Numbered from the stretch's first letter, positions 17,652 through 30,943 are shown. The stretch: 51,242 bases of DNA from Cyclobacteriaceae bacterium (GCA_026989505.1 JALSJF010000217.1:1-51242), one strand, 5' to 3'. Program-made: numbers and translations. Notes: a model not told the origin generated them from the sequence alone.

Positions 17652-18236
17652 TCAGGTGAGCCATTGCCTGTTGCAGGCCATTATGGCCCGGTAGGTTTCA
17701 TGCATAGGCAAACCTACTACATTCGTATAAGAACCCTCAATTTTACGGATGCCAATCTGGCCAATCCACTCCTGGATACCGTAGCTGCCGGCCTTGTCAA
17801 AAGGCTTGTAGTGGTCAACATAATAGGTTATCTCGGCATCGCTTAAACCGGCAAAATAAACCTTGGTGGTAACGCTGAACTGGTGTAAATTACTCCGGTA
17901 ACCCAGGCACACGCTGGTTGTTACCTCGTGCATGGTGCCTGCCAGTTCCTGCAGCATGGCTACGGCATGCTGGCGGTTGTGCGGCTTGCCCATGATTTCA
18001 GGGCCCTGATAAACCAGGGTATCGGCCGTAATTACCAGGGTATCGGCCAGCCATTTTTGGCAGGCAGTCAGCTTCTTTTTGGCCAGATGGGCGACTACGG
18101 CTACCGGGGCCAGTTCCTGAGGGTACGTTTCTTCTACATCTACGGCCATAACTTCAAAATCAAAGCCGGCCTCATGCAGCAATGCCTGCCTGCGTGGCGA
18201 GGCAGAAGCCAGGATAAAAGGGGCTACACTTGTCAT
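17652..18236 (-). CDS. maf: Maf-family nucleotide pyrophosphatase
   Basis: The 194-residue cytosolic protein begins FILASASPRRQALLHEAGF, the Maf signature with the SxSPRR substrate loop. EETYPQE, VITADTLV (catalytic aspartate) and KAGSYGIQ follow in the family order. Maf proteins hydrolyse non-canonical or excess nucleoside triphosphates such as dTTP, UTP or modified bases, and prevent their incorporation. Length is normal (about 190-200). It sits eight bases after accC and 24 bases before moeB on the same strand, so the three probably share one mRNA. Confidence 0.93.
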   Translation of the reverse strand: MTSVAPFILASASPRRQALLHEAGFDFEVMAVDVEETYPQELAPVAVVAHLAKKKLTACQKWLADTLVITADTLVYQGPEIMGKPHNRQHAVAMLQELAGTMHEVTTSVCLGYRSNLHQFSVTTKVYFAGLSDAEITYYVDHYKPFDKAGSYGIQEWIGQIGIRKIEGSYTNVVGLPMHETYRAIMACNRQWLT

Positions 18237-18244
18237 CGCAATGG

Positions 18245-19744
18245 CTATGGTTTGTACAACCGCTGCCGCCAGGCCGAATGGTTGTTGCTGCCGGCACCGG
18301 TTGGGGTGGCCGGATGCTCGGGTTGGCCCTGGTTAAACCCGATGGCCGCCATCAGGCCGGCTATTTCCGCCTCCTCCCCGGTTACTGTTTCAATGGCCTC
18401 GGGGCGGTAATATTTTTCAACAAACTTGGTATCAAAACTGCCATCGATAAAAGCCTCATGGCCAAACACAAAATGGCAAAAAGGCAAAGTTGTTTTGATG
18501 CCGGTGATCTCATATTCTTCTAGGGCCCGCAGCATGCGTGCCCGGGCTTCTTCGCGGGTATGGCCATGCACGGTAAGCTTGGCAATCATCGGGTCATAGT
18601 AAATGGGCACTTCCATGCCCTGCTCAAAGCCGTCATCTACCCTTACCCCGGGCCCCTGAGGGCGCACATAAGTGCTCAGGGTACCTACATCGGGCATAAA
18701 GTTATTGGCCGGGTCTTCGGCATATACTCGTACCTCAAACGCATGGCCATGGATCTGTATATCTTCCTGTTTGAGGGACAAAGGGTTGCCCTCGGCAATC
18801 AGGATCTGTTCGCGTACCAGGTCAACCCCGGTAATAAATTCGGTTACCGGATGCTCCACCTGCAGGCGGGTGTTCATCTCCAGAAAGTAAAACTCACCCT
18901 GGTCGTAAATAAACTCTACCGTACCGGCACTGCTGTAATTACAGGCTTTGGCCACATTTACGGCTGCCTCGCCCAGCGCTTGCCGTTGTTCGGGCGAGAT
19001 AACCATGGATGGCGCCTCTTCAACCACTTTTTGGTGCCTGCGCTGGATAGAGCACTCGCGCTCATTCAGGTGGATGATATTACCGTGCAAATCACCCAAT
19101 ACCTGCACTTCAATATGTTTGTTTGATTCAATAAACTTTTCAATAAAGATGGAGCCATCGCCAAAAGCCGAGGTAGCCTCACTCACGGCCCTTTTCATTT
19201 CTTCTTCTAAGTCTTCGGGTTTGTGTACTACCCGCATACCCTTACCACCGCCCCCGGCACTGGCTTTAATCAGTACCGGATAGCCGATGTCGGCTGCTAT
19301 GCTCTTGGCCTCTGCAATGTCGTCCAGGGCGTGGTCAGTGCCGGGCACCATCGGAATTTTATAGGTGCTTACCGCTTTTTTAGCGGCCAGTTTATCGCCC
19401 ATTACCTCAATAGCCTCAGGGGAAGGGCCGATAAAAATGATATCATTTTCGGTTACTTTCCGTGCAAAGTGGGCATTTTCAGAAAGAAACCCATAGCCCG
19501 GGTGGATAGCATCTACGTGCAATGACCTGCATACTTCAATGATCTTATCTTCCAGCAAATATGACTCGGAAGAAGGTGGCGGGCCCAGGCAAACCGCCTC
19601 ATCGGCATACCGTACGTGCAGGGCATGGCGGTCGGCTTCGCTGAATACGGCCACAGTGGCAATACCCATTTCTTTGGCGGTACGCAAGATGCGCAGGGCG
19701 ATTTCGCCACGGTTGGCGACCAGTATCTTGTTTATTTTCGGCAT
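18245..19744 (-). CDS. accC: Acetyl-CoA carboxylase, biotin carboxylase subunit
   Basis: The 499-residue ATP-grasp enzyme carboxylates biotin on its carrier protein, the first half-reaction of malonyl-CoA (or propionyl-CoA) synthesis. It begins KINKILVANRGEIALRILRT, then shows the glycine-rich ATP loop (SAGGGGKGMR), FIEKFIESNKHIEVQVLGD, EFIYDQGEFYFLEMNTRLQV and VEHPVTEFITGVDLV. It is about 45 residues longer than E. coli AccC, with a low-complexity tail rich in P, G and N. The biotin carrier and carboxyltransferase genes are not adjacent. ATG 19744 is chosen because the nine codons upstream (to a non-ATG start) are atypical. TATACTTG at 19776-19769 is a good -7 box. Confidence 0.92.
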   Translation of the reverse strand: MPKINKILVANRGEIALRILRTAKEMGIATVAVFSEADRHALHVRYADEAVCLGPPPSSESYLLEDKIIEVCRSLHVDAIHPGYGFLSENAHFARKVTENDIIFIGPSPEAIEVMGDKLAAKKAVSTYKIPMVPGTDHALDDIAEAKSIAADIGYPVLIKASAGGGGKGMRVVHKPEDLEEEMKRAVSEATSAFGDGSIFIEKFIESNKHIEVQVLGDLHGNIIHLNERECSIQRRHQKVVEEAPSMVISPEQRQALGEAAVNVAKACNYSSAGTVEFIYDQGEFYFLEMNTRLQVEHPVTEFITGVDLVREQILIAEGNPLSLKQEDIQIHGHAFEVRVYAEDPANNFMPDVGTLSTYVRPQGPGVRVDDGFEQGMEVPIYYDPMIAKLTVHGHTREEARARMLRALEEYEITGIKTTLPFCHFVFGHEAFIDGSFDTKFVEKYYRPEAIETVTGEEAEIAGLMAAIGFNQGQPEHPATPTGAGSNNHSAWRQRLYKP

Positions 19745-19865
19745 TTTTAACTTGCTTGTTTGGCACAACAAGTATAGTGCTTAGACTGCGAACAGCCATG
19801 CTTTTTGCCTGAATTAACTCCCAGGCGCTGCCGGTTGGCCCTTTTTTTTTAATTCTGCCCTGTTT

Positions 19866-19895
19866 TTGAGATGCGCTAAGAACTCTATAACTTTG
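19866..19895 (+). promoter_or_regulatory. Promoter, TTG-N19-TAACTTTG
   Basis: TTG at 19866-19868 and a perfect -7 box TAACTTTG at 19888-19895 are 19 bases apart. Transcription should start near 19900, about 40 bases before the GTG start of the next gene. Confidence 0.65.
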
Positions 19896-19941
19896 CAGCA
19901 CATTTTTGCTACTAGCCAACGCATATTATAATAAAATTACT

Positions 19942-21189
19942 GTGGATATATTCAAGAAACTCTTATTAGACAGGGGGCCGCTTGGCCGCCACCAGAACAT
20001 TGAGGAAGGGTACTTTATGTTCCCTAAACTGGAGGGGGAAATTGCCCCGCGGATGAAATTCAGGGGCAAAGAGGTGCTTACCTGGAGTTTAAACAATTAC
20101 CTTGGCCTGGCCAACCACCCTGAGGTGCGGGAAGCCGATGCCCAGGCGGCCAAAGACTGGGGCCTGGGTTATCCTATGGGCGCCCGCATGATGTCGGGCA
20201 ACACCGATTACCATGAGCAGTTGGAGCGTGAACTGGCCGATTTTGTGCAAAAAGAAACGGCTATGCTGCTCAACTACGGCTATCAGGGCATTTGTTCGAT
20301 TATTGATGCTATTGTTGACCGTAAAGATGTGATTGTTTATGATGCCGAATCGCATGCCAGCATTGTTGATGGTGTACGCCTGCACATGGGTAAACGCTTT
20401 GTTTTTCCGCATAACAACATGGAAAATCTGGAAAAACAGCTTGACCGGGCCACCCGCATAACCAACGAAACCGGGGGCGGTATCCTGGTGATTACCGAAG
20501 GTGTGTTTGGCATGTCGGGCAATATGGGGCTCTTAAAAGAAATTGTGGCGCTCCGTTCTGAGTACGATTTTCGCCTGCTGGTAGATGATGCCCATGGTTT
20601 TGGCACCATGGGGCCTACCGGGGCCGGAGTCGGGGAAGCGCAGGGGGTACAGGCGGATATTGACCTGTATTTTTCAACCTTTGCCAAGTCGATGGCCAGT
20701 ATCGGGGCTTTTGTGGCCGGGGATAAGGAAATAATTGACTACCTGAAATATAATACCCGGTCGCAGATATTTGCCAAATCGGTGCCTATGCCCCTGGTGA
20801 TCGGGGCGTTGAAAAGGTTGGAACTGCTGCGCACCAAACCGGAACTAAGGGATGACCTGTGGAAGGTGGTAAATGCGCTGCAGGAGGGTTTCCGGGCCAA
20901 TAATTTTAATATTGGCACTACCAATACCCCGGTAACCCCGGTACTGCTCAACGGCACGGTGGGGGAAGCGGCCAACCTGGCCATGGACCTGCGCGAAAAC
21001 TATGGTATCTTCTGCTCGGTAGTGATTTACCCGGTGGTACCCAAAGGCACCATTATCTTACGTATTATACCTACTGCGGTACACACCTTAGACGATGTGG
21101 AACAGACAATCACCGCGTTTAACGCCATCAAGAAGAAACTGGATGATGGTTATTATAAGGAGCAGCATTTGGTAGAATTTTCAGAATAA
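19942..21189 (+). CDS. Alpha-oxoamine synthase, probable serine palmitoyltransferase
   Basis: This 415-residue PLP enzyme belongs to the family of 2-amino-3-ketobutyrate CoA ligase, 8-amino-7-oxononanoate synthase and serine palmitoyltransferase. Features are DRGPLGRHQNIEEGYFMFPK, WSLNNYLGLANHP, DAESHASIVDG, VDDAHGFGTMG and STFAKSMASIGAF with Lys249 as the PLP lysine. The STFAKSMAS version and the DRGPLG N-terminus are those of the Bacteroidota branch that makes 3-ketosphinganine for sphingolipids; that choice over the KBL reaction is an inference. The GTG at 19942 (MDIFKKLL...) is preferred to the in-frame TTG at 19906, which would add 12 unlikely residues. Confidence 0.85.
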   Translation: MDIFKKLLLDRGPLGRHQNIEEGYFMFPKLEGEIAPRMKFRGKEVLTWSLNNYLGLANHPEVREADAQAAKDWGLGYPMGARMMSGNTDYHEQLERELADFVQKETAMLLNYGYQGICSIIDAIVDRKDVIVYDAESHASIVDGVRLHMGKRFVFPHNNMENLEKQLDRATRITNETGGGILVITEGVFGMSGNMGLLKEIVALRSEYDFRLLVDDAHGFGTMGPTGAGVGEAQGVQADIDLYFSTFAKSMASIGAFVAGDKEIIDYLKYNTRSQIFAKSVPMPLVIGALKRLELLRTKPELRDDLWKVVNALQEGFRANNFNIGTTNTPVTPVLLNGTVGEAANLAMDLRENYGIFCSVVIYPVVPKGTIILRIIPTAVHTLDDVEQTITAFNAIKKKLDDGYYKEQHLVEFSE

Positions 21190-21299
21190 ATGTAGAAAAA
21201 TCAGCTCAAAGTGTTGTTTTATCAACATTTTAACTATATTGCTACCTGAATTTAATATTTAATTTAATTTTAATCAATAACCTTTAAACTGAAAGTAAA

Positions 21300-21476
21300 A
21301 TGGGAAGATTTAACGAAGTACAAGATTTAGTGAACTCTTTAGAAGCTGATTTCGAGAAATTCTACGAAAAAGGCAATAATGCTGCCGGAACCCGTGTTCG
21401 TAAAGGCATGCAAGCATTGAAAAACCTTGCTCAGGAAATTCGTGTAGAAGTACAGAATAAAAAGAACAACGGATAA
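21300..21476 (+). CDS. Histone H1-like DNA-binding protein
   Basis: A 58-residue basic protein, missed by length cut-offs. It begins MGRFNEVQDLVNSLEADFEK, continues FYEKGNNAAGTRVRKGMQAL, and ends in a lysine/asparagine tail. This is the short 'histone H1' family conserved in Bacteroidota, expected to bind DNA and compact the nucleoid. It has a leader with a candidate promoter (TTG, 18 bases, TATATTGC around 21221-21249) and a strong terminator just downstream, so it is an independent, probably highly expressed unit. Its AT-rich codons differ from those of its neighbours, as is common for small abundant proteins. Confidence 0.85.
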   Translation: MGRFNEVQDLVNSLEADFEKFYEKGNNAAGTRVRKGMQALKNLAQEIRVEVQNKKNNG

Positions 21477-21499
21477 TAATCATTGTTTACTTTCTAAAG

Positions 21500-21531
21500 A
21501 GGAGGAGGTCACTGATCTGCTCCTTTTTTTT
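21500..21531 (+). terminator. Rho-independent terminator after the histone-like gene
   Basis: AGGAGGAG pairs with CTGCTCCT (one G-G mismatch) around a nine-base loop and is followed by eight T residues (21524-21531). It starts 23 bases after the stop. Confidence 0.75.
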
Positions 21532-21568
21532 GGCCTTTTCCCTCCCTGTAAACCAGAAGCAGCTCAGG

Positions 21569-22437
21569 TTACAATAAATTAGCCTGAATTTTTTCCGCCA
21601 GCGATTGGCTGGCCTTTACCAAAGGCAACCGAACGTTGGGCCGGCATAATGCCATGGCAGCCAGCAATTGTTTAATGCCCACCGGGTTGCCCTCTGAGTA
21701 CATCAACTCGTTAATCGCTATTGTCCGGGCGGCTATTCCGGCTGCTTGCCGGTAGTTGCCCTTACTGCACAACGTTAGTATATCTTTATACACTCCGGGA
21801 TAGGCATTGCCTAACACCGAGATCAATCCGGTGGCGCCCACGCTGCAAAGGGGTACGGTAAGCATATCATCCCCGGAAATCAGCAAAAAACTGTCCTCGC
21901 TGCCTGCCCTGATGGCCAGGGCTTGTTCCACGTTGCCGGAAGCCTCTTTAATGCCGATAATATTTTCATGCCCGGCCAGGGTGAGGGTAGTGCCGGCTGT
22001 CATGTTGGAACCGGTACGTGAAGGTACGTTGTACAACAGGATGGGTAAGGGCGAATTATCGGCCAGTTGTTGGTAGTGGGCAATGATGCCGTCCTGCGGT
22101 GGTTTTACGTAAGCCGGGCTGGCCGAGAGTACAGCCGCATAGCCAGTGCAGTCGATGGCGTTCAGTGTTTTGACCAACTCAGGGGTATTGTTGCCACTGT
22201 GGCCAAATAGTAAGGGTAGCCTGCCCTTATTATGATCTTTGACAAAGGTCAGTACAGCCTGTTTTTCAGCCGCAGAAAGTGCTGCAGCCTCTCCGGTAGA
22301 GCCTAAAACAACCAGATAGTCAACCGCCTTGCTGGCATATAAGTGGTCTAAGACCTTGGCCAGGGCAGGAAAATCGATTTCCAGGTTATCATCAAAAGGG
22401 GTTACCAGGGCAACCCCCAAACCGTGCAGGGATTCCA

Positions 22438-22438
<1 letters not shown>
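21569..22438 (-). CDS. dapA: 4-hydroxy-tetrahydrodipicolinate synthase
   Basis: The 289-residue class I aldolase condenses pyruvate and aspartate semialdehyde, the first step of the lysine/diaminopimelate branch. Active-site residues are visible: Thr48 in GSTGEAAAL, Tyr136 and Arg141 in LLYNVPSRTG, and the Schiff-base Lys164 in IIGIKEASGN. Length is standard. Its ATG overlaps the stop of the upstream DUF6913 gene by one base (TAATG), so the two are coupled. dapD, a later enzyme of the same pathway, lies in this window at 47852. Confidence 0.95.
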
Positions 22439-26789
<4,351 letters not shown>

Positions 26790-26842
26790 ACGGCTAAAAT
26801 AGTACACGGAACGTTAGGTTGTAAAAAGGTTTATATTAATGG

Positions 26843-27034
26843 CTAATCCAGCTTGTCAAGGGTCTGGTCAATTTCGGCAGCCGTATCCTTTAACTGCTGC
26901 TTACACTGTTTAAGCAGTTTGGCCGACTCTTTTACCAGCGCTGATAATTGGTTTATATCCTCTATTTCGCCTTCCAGGAGCGTGGATATTTCCTGCAGGC
27001 GGGCCAGGGCCTTGCTATAGTTAAATTTGCTCAT
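26843..27034 (-). CDS. xseB: Exodeoxyribonuclease VII small subunit
   Basis: The 63-residue protein begins MSKFNYSKALARLQEISTLL and continues as two helices (LSALVKESAKLLKQCKQQL), the usual XseB coiled hairpin that binds the XseA large subunit. ATG 27034 is preferred to one three codons upstream. It overlaps the end of xseA by 14 bases, so the two subunits are made together. Confidence 0.93.
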   Translation of the reverse strand: MSKFNYSKALARLQEISTLLEGEIEDINQLSALVKESAKLLKQCKQQLKDTAAEIDQTLDKLD

Positions 27035-28262
27035 TTTTTTCAATGGTGGTTATCGTACTTTCAAGTTTTTGTTTTAAGGTATAAGTTGTGATTTTTTGGC
27101 CTTTTCTGGCCATTTTTCCGGCCACCGGCTGGCCGTTTATTGTGGTAAAGGTAAACCCCCGCCTGAAGGCAGATTCGGGGCTGAGGTGCCGGTGTTTGCT
27201 GTCAATACTTTGCAGTAGGGTGTTATGTGCCTCAAGTTGCCGGGTTGCCCTGTACCGCAACTGGTCGGCAAAGTTTTGCCGGTGATGTTCTTCCCTGACT
27301 ACAACAGCCTGGGCTTTGGCCTTGATGCCGGCCGTGATGCTTTGCAGGTGCAGGGCGGCATTTTGCAGGATAAACCCGGCTGTTTTGGTAATCTGTGCTG
27401 CTGCTTCTTCAAGGGCTCCCTCAAAGGCTGCCATTCCCTGAATAATAAACTCAGCCACTGCGGTAGGGGTCTTGAGTTTGCTGTGGGCTACCCTGTCGGC
27501 TATGGTGTCGTCCCGTTCATGGCCGATGCCGGTAATTACCGGCAGAGGAAACTGCGCCAGGTGCGAACAAAGGTCGTAGTCATCAAAGCATTCCAGGTCA
27601 AGTTGCGAGCCACCGCCCCGGATGAGCGCTACCAGGTCGAAATTGCCCCGGGCATTGATTTGATGCAAGGCCTTGATAATGGAGCCGGGGGCTTGGTTGC
27701 CCTGCATAATGGCCTCAAAGAGCACGGCATTAACCCGGTAGCCATAAGGGTTATTTTTCAGGTGTTCAATAAAATCGCCATAACCGGCTGCGGTGGGCGA
27801 GCTGATAATGGCGATGGCTTGCGGTACGAGGGGCAGGGCGTGCTCTTTGTTCATCTCCAGCACCCCGTCCTGGCGCAAACGGTTGATTACCTCTTGCCGT
27901 TGCCGCTCTTTTTCGCCAAGGGTGTAGCTGGCGTCAATATCCTGGATGTTGAGACTGTAGCCGTAAAGTTCATGAAAGCTGACCTTTACATTGGCAAGGA
28001 TCTTCAAACCTTCGGCCAGCGGCTGGCCGGTAATCCCTTCAAACCAGGCGCTGAGGTTACGGTAGGTATAAGACCAGATCGTGGCCCTCGATTTGGCTAC
28101 CGCCCGGCCGTTTTCATTCTGCACCAGTTCCAGGTAGCAATGCCCTTTCTGGTTGACCCTGAGTTCACTGATTTCAGCCACCAGCCAATACGATGGTTCT
28201 AAGTGGTCTTTCAGGGTGTCCTGAATAAGTTTGTTTAACGCCAGTAACGACAGGTGCTCCAT
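27021..28262 (-). CDS. xseA: Exodeoxyribonuclease VII large subunit
   Basis: The 413-residue subunit forms the nuclease that degrades single-stranded DNA from both ends. An OB-fold N-terminal domain (YWLVAEISELRVNQKGHCYL) precedes the catalytic part: IAIISSPTAAGYGDF, ALIRGGGSQLDLECF, PVITGIGHERDDTIADRVAH and KTPTAVAEF. The C-terminal half is helical. Length is typical of the shorter Bacteroidota form. TAATTTTG at 28274-28267, a perfect -7 box, ends only four bases before the ATG. Confidence 0.96.
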   Translation of the reverse strand: MEHLSLLALNKLIQDTLKDHLEPSYWLVAEISELRVNQKGHCYLELVQNENGRAVAKSRATIWSYTYRNLSAWFEGITGQPLAEGLKILANVKVSFHELYGYSLNIQDIDASYTLGEKERQRQEVINRLRQDGVLEMNKEHALPLVPQAIAIISSPTAAGYGDFIEHLKNNPYGYRVNAVLFEAIMQGNQAPGSIIKALHQINARGNFDLVALIRGGGSQLDLECFDDYDLCSHLAQFPLPVITGIGHERDDTIADRVAHSKLKTPTAVAEFIIQGMAAFEGALEEAAAQITKTAGFILQNAALHLQSITAGIKAKAQAVVVREEHHRQNFADQLRYRATRQLEAHNTLLQSIDSKHRHLSPESAFRRGFTFTTINGQPVAGKMARKGQKITTYTLKQKLESTITTIEKNEQI

Positions 28263-28266
28263 CTGC

Positions 28267-28274
28267 CAAAATTA
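28267..28274 (-). promoter_or_regulatory. Candidate -7 box TAATTTTG in front of xseA
   Basis: A perfect TAnnTTTG match ends four bases upstream of the xseA ATG. No TTG is found at the right distance upstream, so the -33 element is poor. If used, it would give a leaderless xseA transcript within the longer run. Confidence 0.4.
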
Positions 28275-28310
28275 GCTATTCCCATGGTTATTTTGCCCTG
28301 TATGGGCAGA

Positions 28311-29357
28311 CTAAAGCGAAAAAGTATAAATAAAAGTGGCGCTGAAGAAGCTATTGGGGGCGGTGTCCAGGTTTTCTTCGCCCGGCAGGGCTACGGGGAA
28401 GTTGAGGGTATAGGTCAGCAACAAAGCAGATTTCTTGATGTTGATGCTCACCGGCATAAAAATGGCGTAGTTCATTAGGCCAAAGGCATTGGTTGTTTGT
28501 TCTTCGCTAAGCAGTAGTTTCAACTGTTCAGGGTCATTCTGCAGCAGGTACCTGTAACGTCTGAAGCCAATCTGGCGGATTAAATCGCGCCTGTTGTCCA
28601 TGGCAATTTCTTTGCTGAAGACCAGGGTGGTTACATTGGCATTGCCGGCCAGCATTGAGAGGTTGGGGTTGAAGCTGACGCGGTTAATGAAGCCGAGTTT
28701 TCCGGTGGCAAAGCCATAGCCCAGGTTCAGCCGCAGGCGGTGGGCGGTTTCTTCCCCGAAGAGAAAAGAGTAATCAATACCCGCATTTAGTTTTTTCGGG
28801 TTGAAGTAGAATGAGGAGTTGAGGCTGTTGGTCAGCGGGTATGTGCCAGCAAAAGTGGTGTCGGAAGCGGTTTTTTGATTATAGAAAAAATGATCGTAGG
28901 AAAGATAGTAATGCCATTTGGTGCCGAAGGTGCCCATATAGCCCAGGCCGGCAATGGTGGCATTGTACCTGGGGTCCTGGTCGCTATTGTAAAAGCCGGC
29001 CAGGTCGGCATAAAAACCGGATTTGTGGTAGTAAGCCACCCCGGCATTCAGGCCATACTGCTGAATACCAAAGTTGCGGCCGGCATTGGTGATGTCGCTG
29101 GTATAGCCAAAACGCACGGCCAGTTGTGATTTCAAATACGTCTCGTTAATGATATCTTCGAGGATGGACAGCAGGGAAGAGGAATCGTTTTCAATCTCGG
29201 CCAGTAGCAGGGAGTCCAGCAGGGCATAGTCGGCCATCAGCGAATCAAACGCAGTGGTCTCCTGCGCCTTGACAGGGACGGATACCATGAGTAAAAGCAC
29301 CAGGGCCAAAAGAGCCGGGTGTTTTGTTGTTGAGTTGTGCACCATGGGGGGTGTCAT
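28311..29357 (-). CDS. Outer-membrane beta-barrel protein of the sigma-factor cluster
   Basis: The 348-residue protein has a signal peptide (TKHPALLALVLLLMVSVPVKAQ), an acidic leucine/serine-rich segment (about 33-75) and then alternating beta strands with aromatic girdles (FGYTSDIT, YGLNAGVAYYHKSGFYADLA, YYLSYDHFFYN, NAGIDYSFLFG). The end, FIYTFSL, fits an outer-membrane insertion signal. No specific family is recognised. The first ATG is at 29357 and another, four codons in, is equally possible. It follows the Spy-like gene by 40 bases and is probably part of the same stress-response operon. Confidence 0.7.
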   Translation of the reverse strand: MTPPMVHNSTTKHPALLALVLLLMVSVPVKAQETTAFDSLMADYALLDSLLLAEIENDSSSLLSILEDIINETYLKSQLAVRFGYTSDITNAGRNFGIQQYGLNAGVAYYHKSGFYADLAGFYNSDQDPRYNATIAGLGYMGTFGTKWHYYLSYDHFFYNQKTASDTTFAGTYPLTNSLNSSFYFNPKKLNAGIDYSFLFGEETAHRLRLNLGYGFATGKLGFINRVSFNPNLSMLAGNANVTTLVFSKEIAMDNRRDLIRQIGFRRYRYLLQNDPEQLKLLLSEEQTTNAFGLMNYAIFMPVSINIKKSALLLTYTLNFPVALPGEENLDTAPNSFFSATFIYTFSL

Positions 29358-29397
29358 ATAGATTAATCCATGCTGGTTAAGCTATGTAACCGTTTGT

Positions 29398-29895
29398 TTA
29401 ATTATTGCCTTGTTGTAGCCTGCGTTCGCGCTCCATCATCATTTTCTGGCGCTGCATCTGTTGCTGCCTGCGTTGTTCCAGTCTGCGGATAATCATTGCC
29501 CGGAAGTCGTCTTCGGCCTTTTTCAGTGCCATCAGTTGACGGGTGTTGATAACGTTCATCAGCCGGTCGCTGTATTTCTTTTCCAGGTCGAGTTGCTTTT
29601 GTTTGGCCTCCATGCGGGCTTGCATCATCTTCCGGCTTTGTTCTTCGCTCATGTTTTTCATGTCAACACCCCGCTGGGATTGCCTGAACTGCTGCTGGAT
29701 GGTACGCCTTCGTTCGGCATATTCATTATAAATGGGCCAGAATTTTTCAGCCTGCTCCGGGGTCAGGTTCAGCCGCTCGGTAATCAGGGCTATCCTGGCT
29801 GCTTCCAGCTTGGCCCTGGCATCCTGGGGCTTGTTTTGGGCCGGCAAATACGTGCTGATGGTTAACAGCAATAAGGTGGCAACTATCTTTTTCAT
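29398..29895 (-). CDS. Spy/CpxP-like periplasmic protein
   Basis: The 165-residue protein has a signal peptide (MKKIVATLLLLTISTYLPAQ). The mature protein is a long helix with the Spy-like motif LNLTPEQAEKFWPIYNEY and a matching second pass (MNVINTRQLMALKKAEDDFR). The tail is rich in Gln, Arg and Met (RRQQQMQRQKMMMERERRLQ). Spy and CpxP are envelope chaperones or stress sensors; that role is inferred from the helix motif and position. It lies 24 bases after the putative anti-sigma gene, as in many Bacteroidota genomes. Confidence 0.7.
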   Translation of the reverse strand: MKKIVATLLLLTISTYLPAQNKPQDARAKLEAARIALITERLNLTPEQAEKFWPIYNEYAERRRTIQQQFRQSQRGVDMKNMSEEQSRKMMQARMEAKQKQLDLEKKYSDRLMNVINTRQLMALKKAEDDFRAMIIRRLEQRRQQQMQRQKMMMERERRLQQGNN

Positions 29896-29919
29896 GATTT
29901 CAGGTTTTTATCTTCATGA

Positions 29920-30372
29920 TTAAATTTCATGTTCAAATTCCGGGAATTCGTCAAGGATTTCATCCCACTCGGCATCGTCCAGCAGTTGAATATTCTCTTC
30001 AAACATCCCGTCAATATCGAGTTCACTGATATCAATCAGTGACAATAACTCATCGGTAGTTATATCCGATTCGGCCAGGTAACTCACCAATTCTTCGGTA
30101 GGCACCTCATCAATCATGGCCTGTACATTTACCTCAGCACTGGTCATTTTTAAACCAAAATAGGCCAGCATCATCGCCAGGGCCAGCACCGGCAGGGCTA
30201 TCCGCAGGGCTGCGGGCCAGGCAAAGGCCGGGGTTTTGGCCGGCTGTGCTACCCGCGCCTGGATGATCGTTGGCAGCTTATCGAAATAGCCGTCAGGAAC
30301 ACGGAAAGGCTGTGTTCTCTGTAGCTCATCAAGCTTTATGCGTTGGTTGCTATGGCTTTTTTGGTCTTTCAT
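29920..30372 (-). CDS. Putative membrane anti-sigma factor
   Basis: The 150-residue protein has one membrane helix (about residues 50-70; ALRIALPVLALAMMLAYFGL). The cytosolic side contains PFRVPDGYFDKLPTIIQARV, a motif repeated in proteins found directly after ECF sigma genes in this phylum. The periplasmic tail of about 75 residues is extremely acidic (DDAEWDEILDEFPEFEHEI) with two similar DELLSLIDISELD-type segments. It lacks the zinc-binding HxxxCxxC of common anti-sigma factors. Its position (31 bases after the sigma gene) and topology are the basis for the call. Confidence 0.6.
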   Translation of the reverse strand: MKDQKSHSNQRIKLDELQRTQPFRVPDGYFDKLPTIIQARVAQPAKTPAFAWPAALRIALPVLALAMMLAYFGLKMTSAEVNVQAMIDEVPTEELVSYLAESDITTDELLSLIDISELDIDGMFEENIQLLDDAEWDEILDEFPEFEHEI

Positions 30373-30403
30373 CGTTGGTATGACTACCTAATCTACAATG
30401 GGT

Positions 30404-30943
30404 TTAATCCCCGTTCAAAAATTCTTCTATTTTTTTTACCGCCAGATGGTAACTTGCCTTCAGGGCGCCTATGCTGGTATCGGTTATGGCGGCTATCTCT
30501 TCGTATTTCATTTCATCAAAGTATTTCATGTTGAACACCAGGCGCTGTTTGTCCGGTAGTTTAAGCAGGGCCTTTTGCAGTTGGCGTTGAATCTCGTCTC
30601 CGGTAAACCCGCCACCTTGGTCAACCTTATGGGCTAATTCCCCCTCAATATCGCCTATAGGCAGAAAAAACCGCCTTTTCTTTTTGCTTAGAAAGGTCAG
30701 GCATTCATTGGTGGCGATACGGTAGATCCAGGTATATAACCGGGCATCCTGACGAAATTTATCCAGGTTCTGCCATACTTTGATAAACACCTCCTGTACC
30801 AGGTCATCGGCATCGTCATGGTCGATGACCATTTTGCGGATATGCCAGTAGATACGTTCCTGGTATTCCCGTACGAGCAGGTTAAACCCATAGTTACGGG
30901 TTTCTTCATTACGTATTTTCTCCAGCAGGTCTTTATCTTCCAC
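30404..30943 (-). CDS. ECF-type RNA polymerase sigma factor
   Basis: The 179-residue protein has sigma region 2 (about 25-95: LVREYQERIYWHIRKMVIDH, DADDLVQEVFIKVWQNLDKF, YTWIYRIATNECLTFLSKKK) and region 4 (about 120-175: LPDKQRLVFNMKYFDEMKYE, EIAAITDTSIGALKASYHLA). It directs RNA polymerase to stress-type promoters. The start is a GTG at 30943; no in-frame ATG precedes it. It heads a set with the putative anti-sigma factor, the Spy-like protein and the outer-membrane barrel, which are its likely regulator and targets. Confidence 0.9.
   Translation of the reverse strand: MEDKDLLEKIRNEETRNYGFNLLVREYQERIYWHIRKMVIDHDDADDLVQEVFIKVWQNLDKFRQDARLYTWIYRIATNECLTFLSKKKRRFFLPIGDIEGELAHKVDQGGGFTGDEIQRQLQKALLKLPDKQRLVFNMKYFDEMKYEEIAAITDTSIGALKASYHLAVKKIEEFLNGD

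Noticed and set aside
27225-28202. 325-codon open frame on the plus strand
   Set aside because: It is antisense to xseA and has a non-ATG start and no recognisable motif; xseA is certain.
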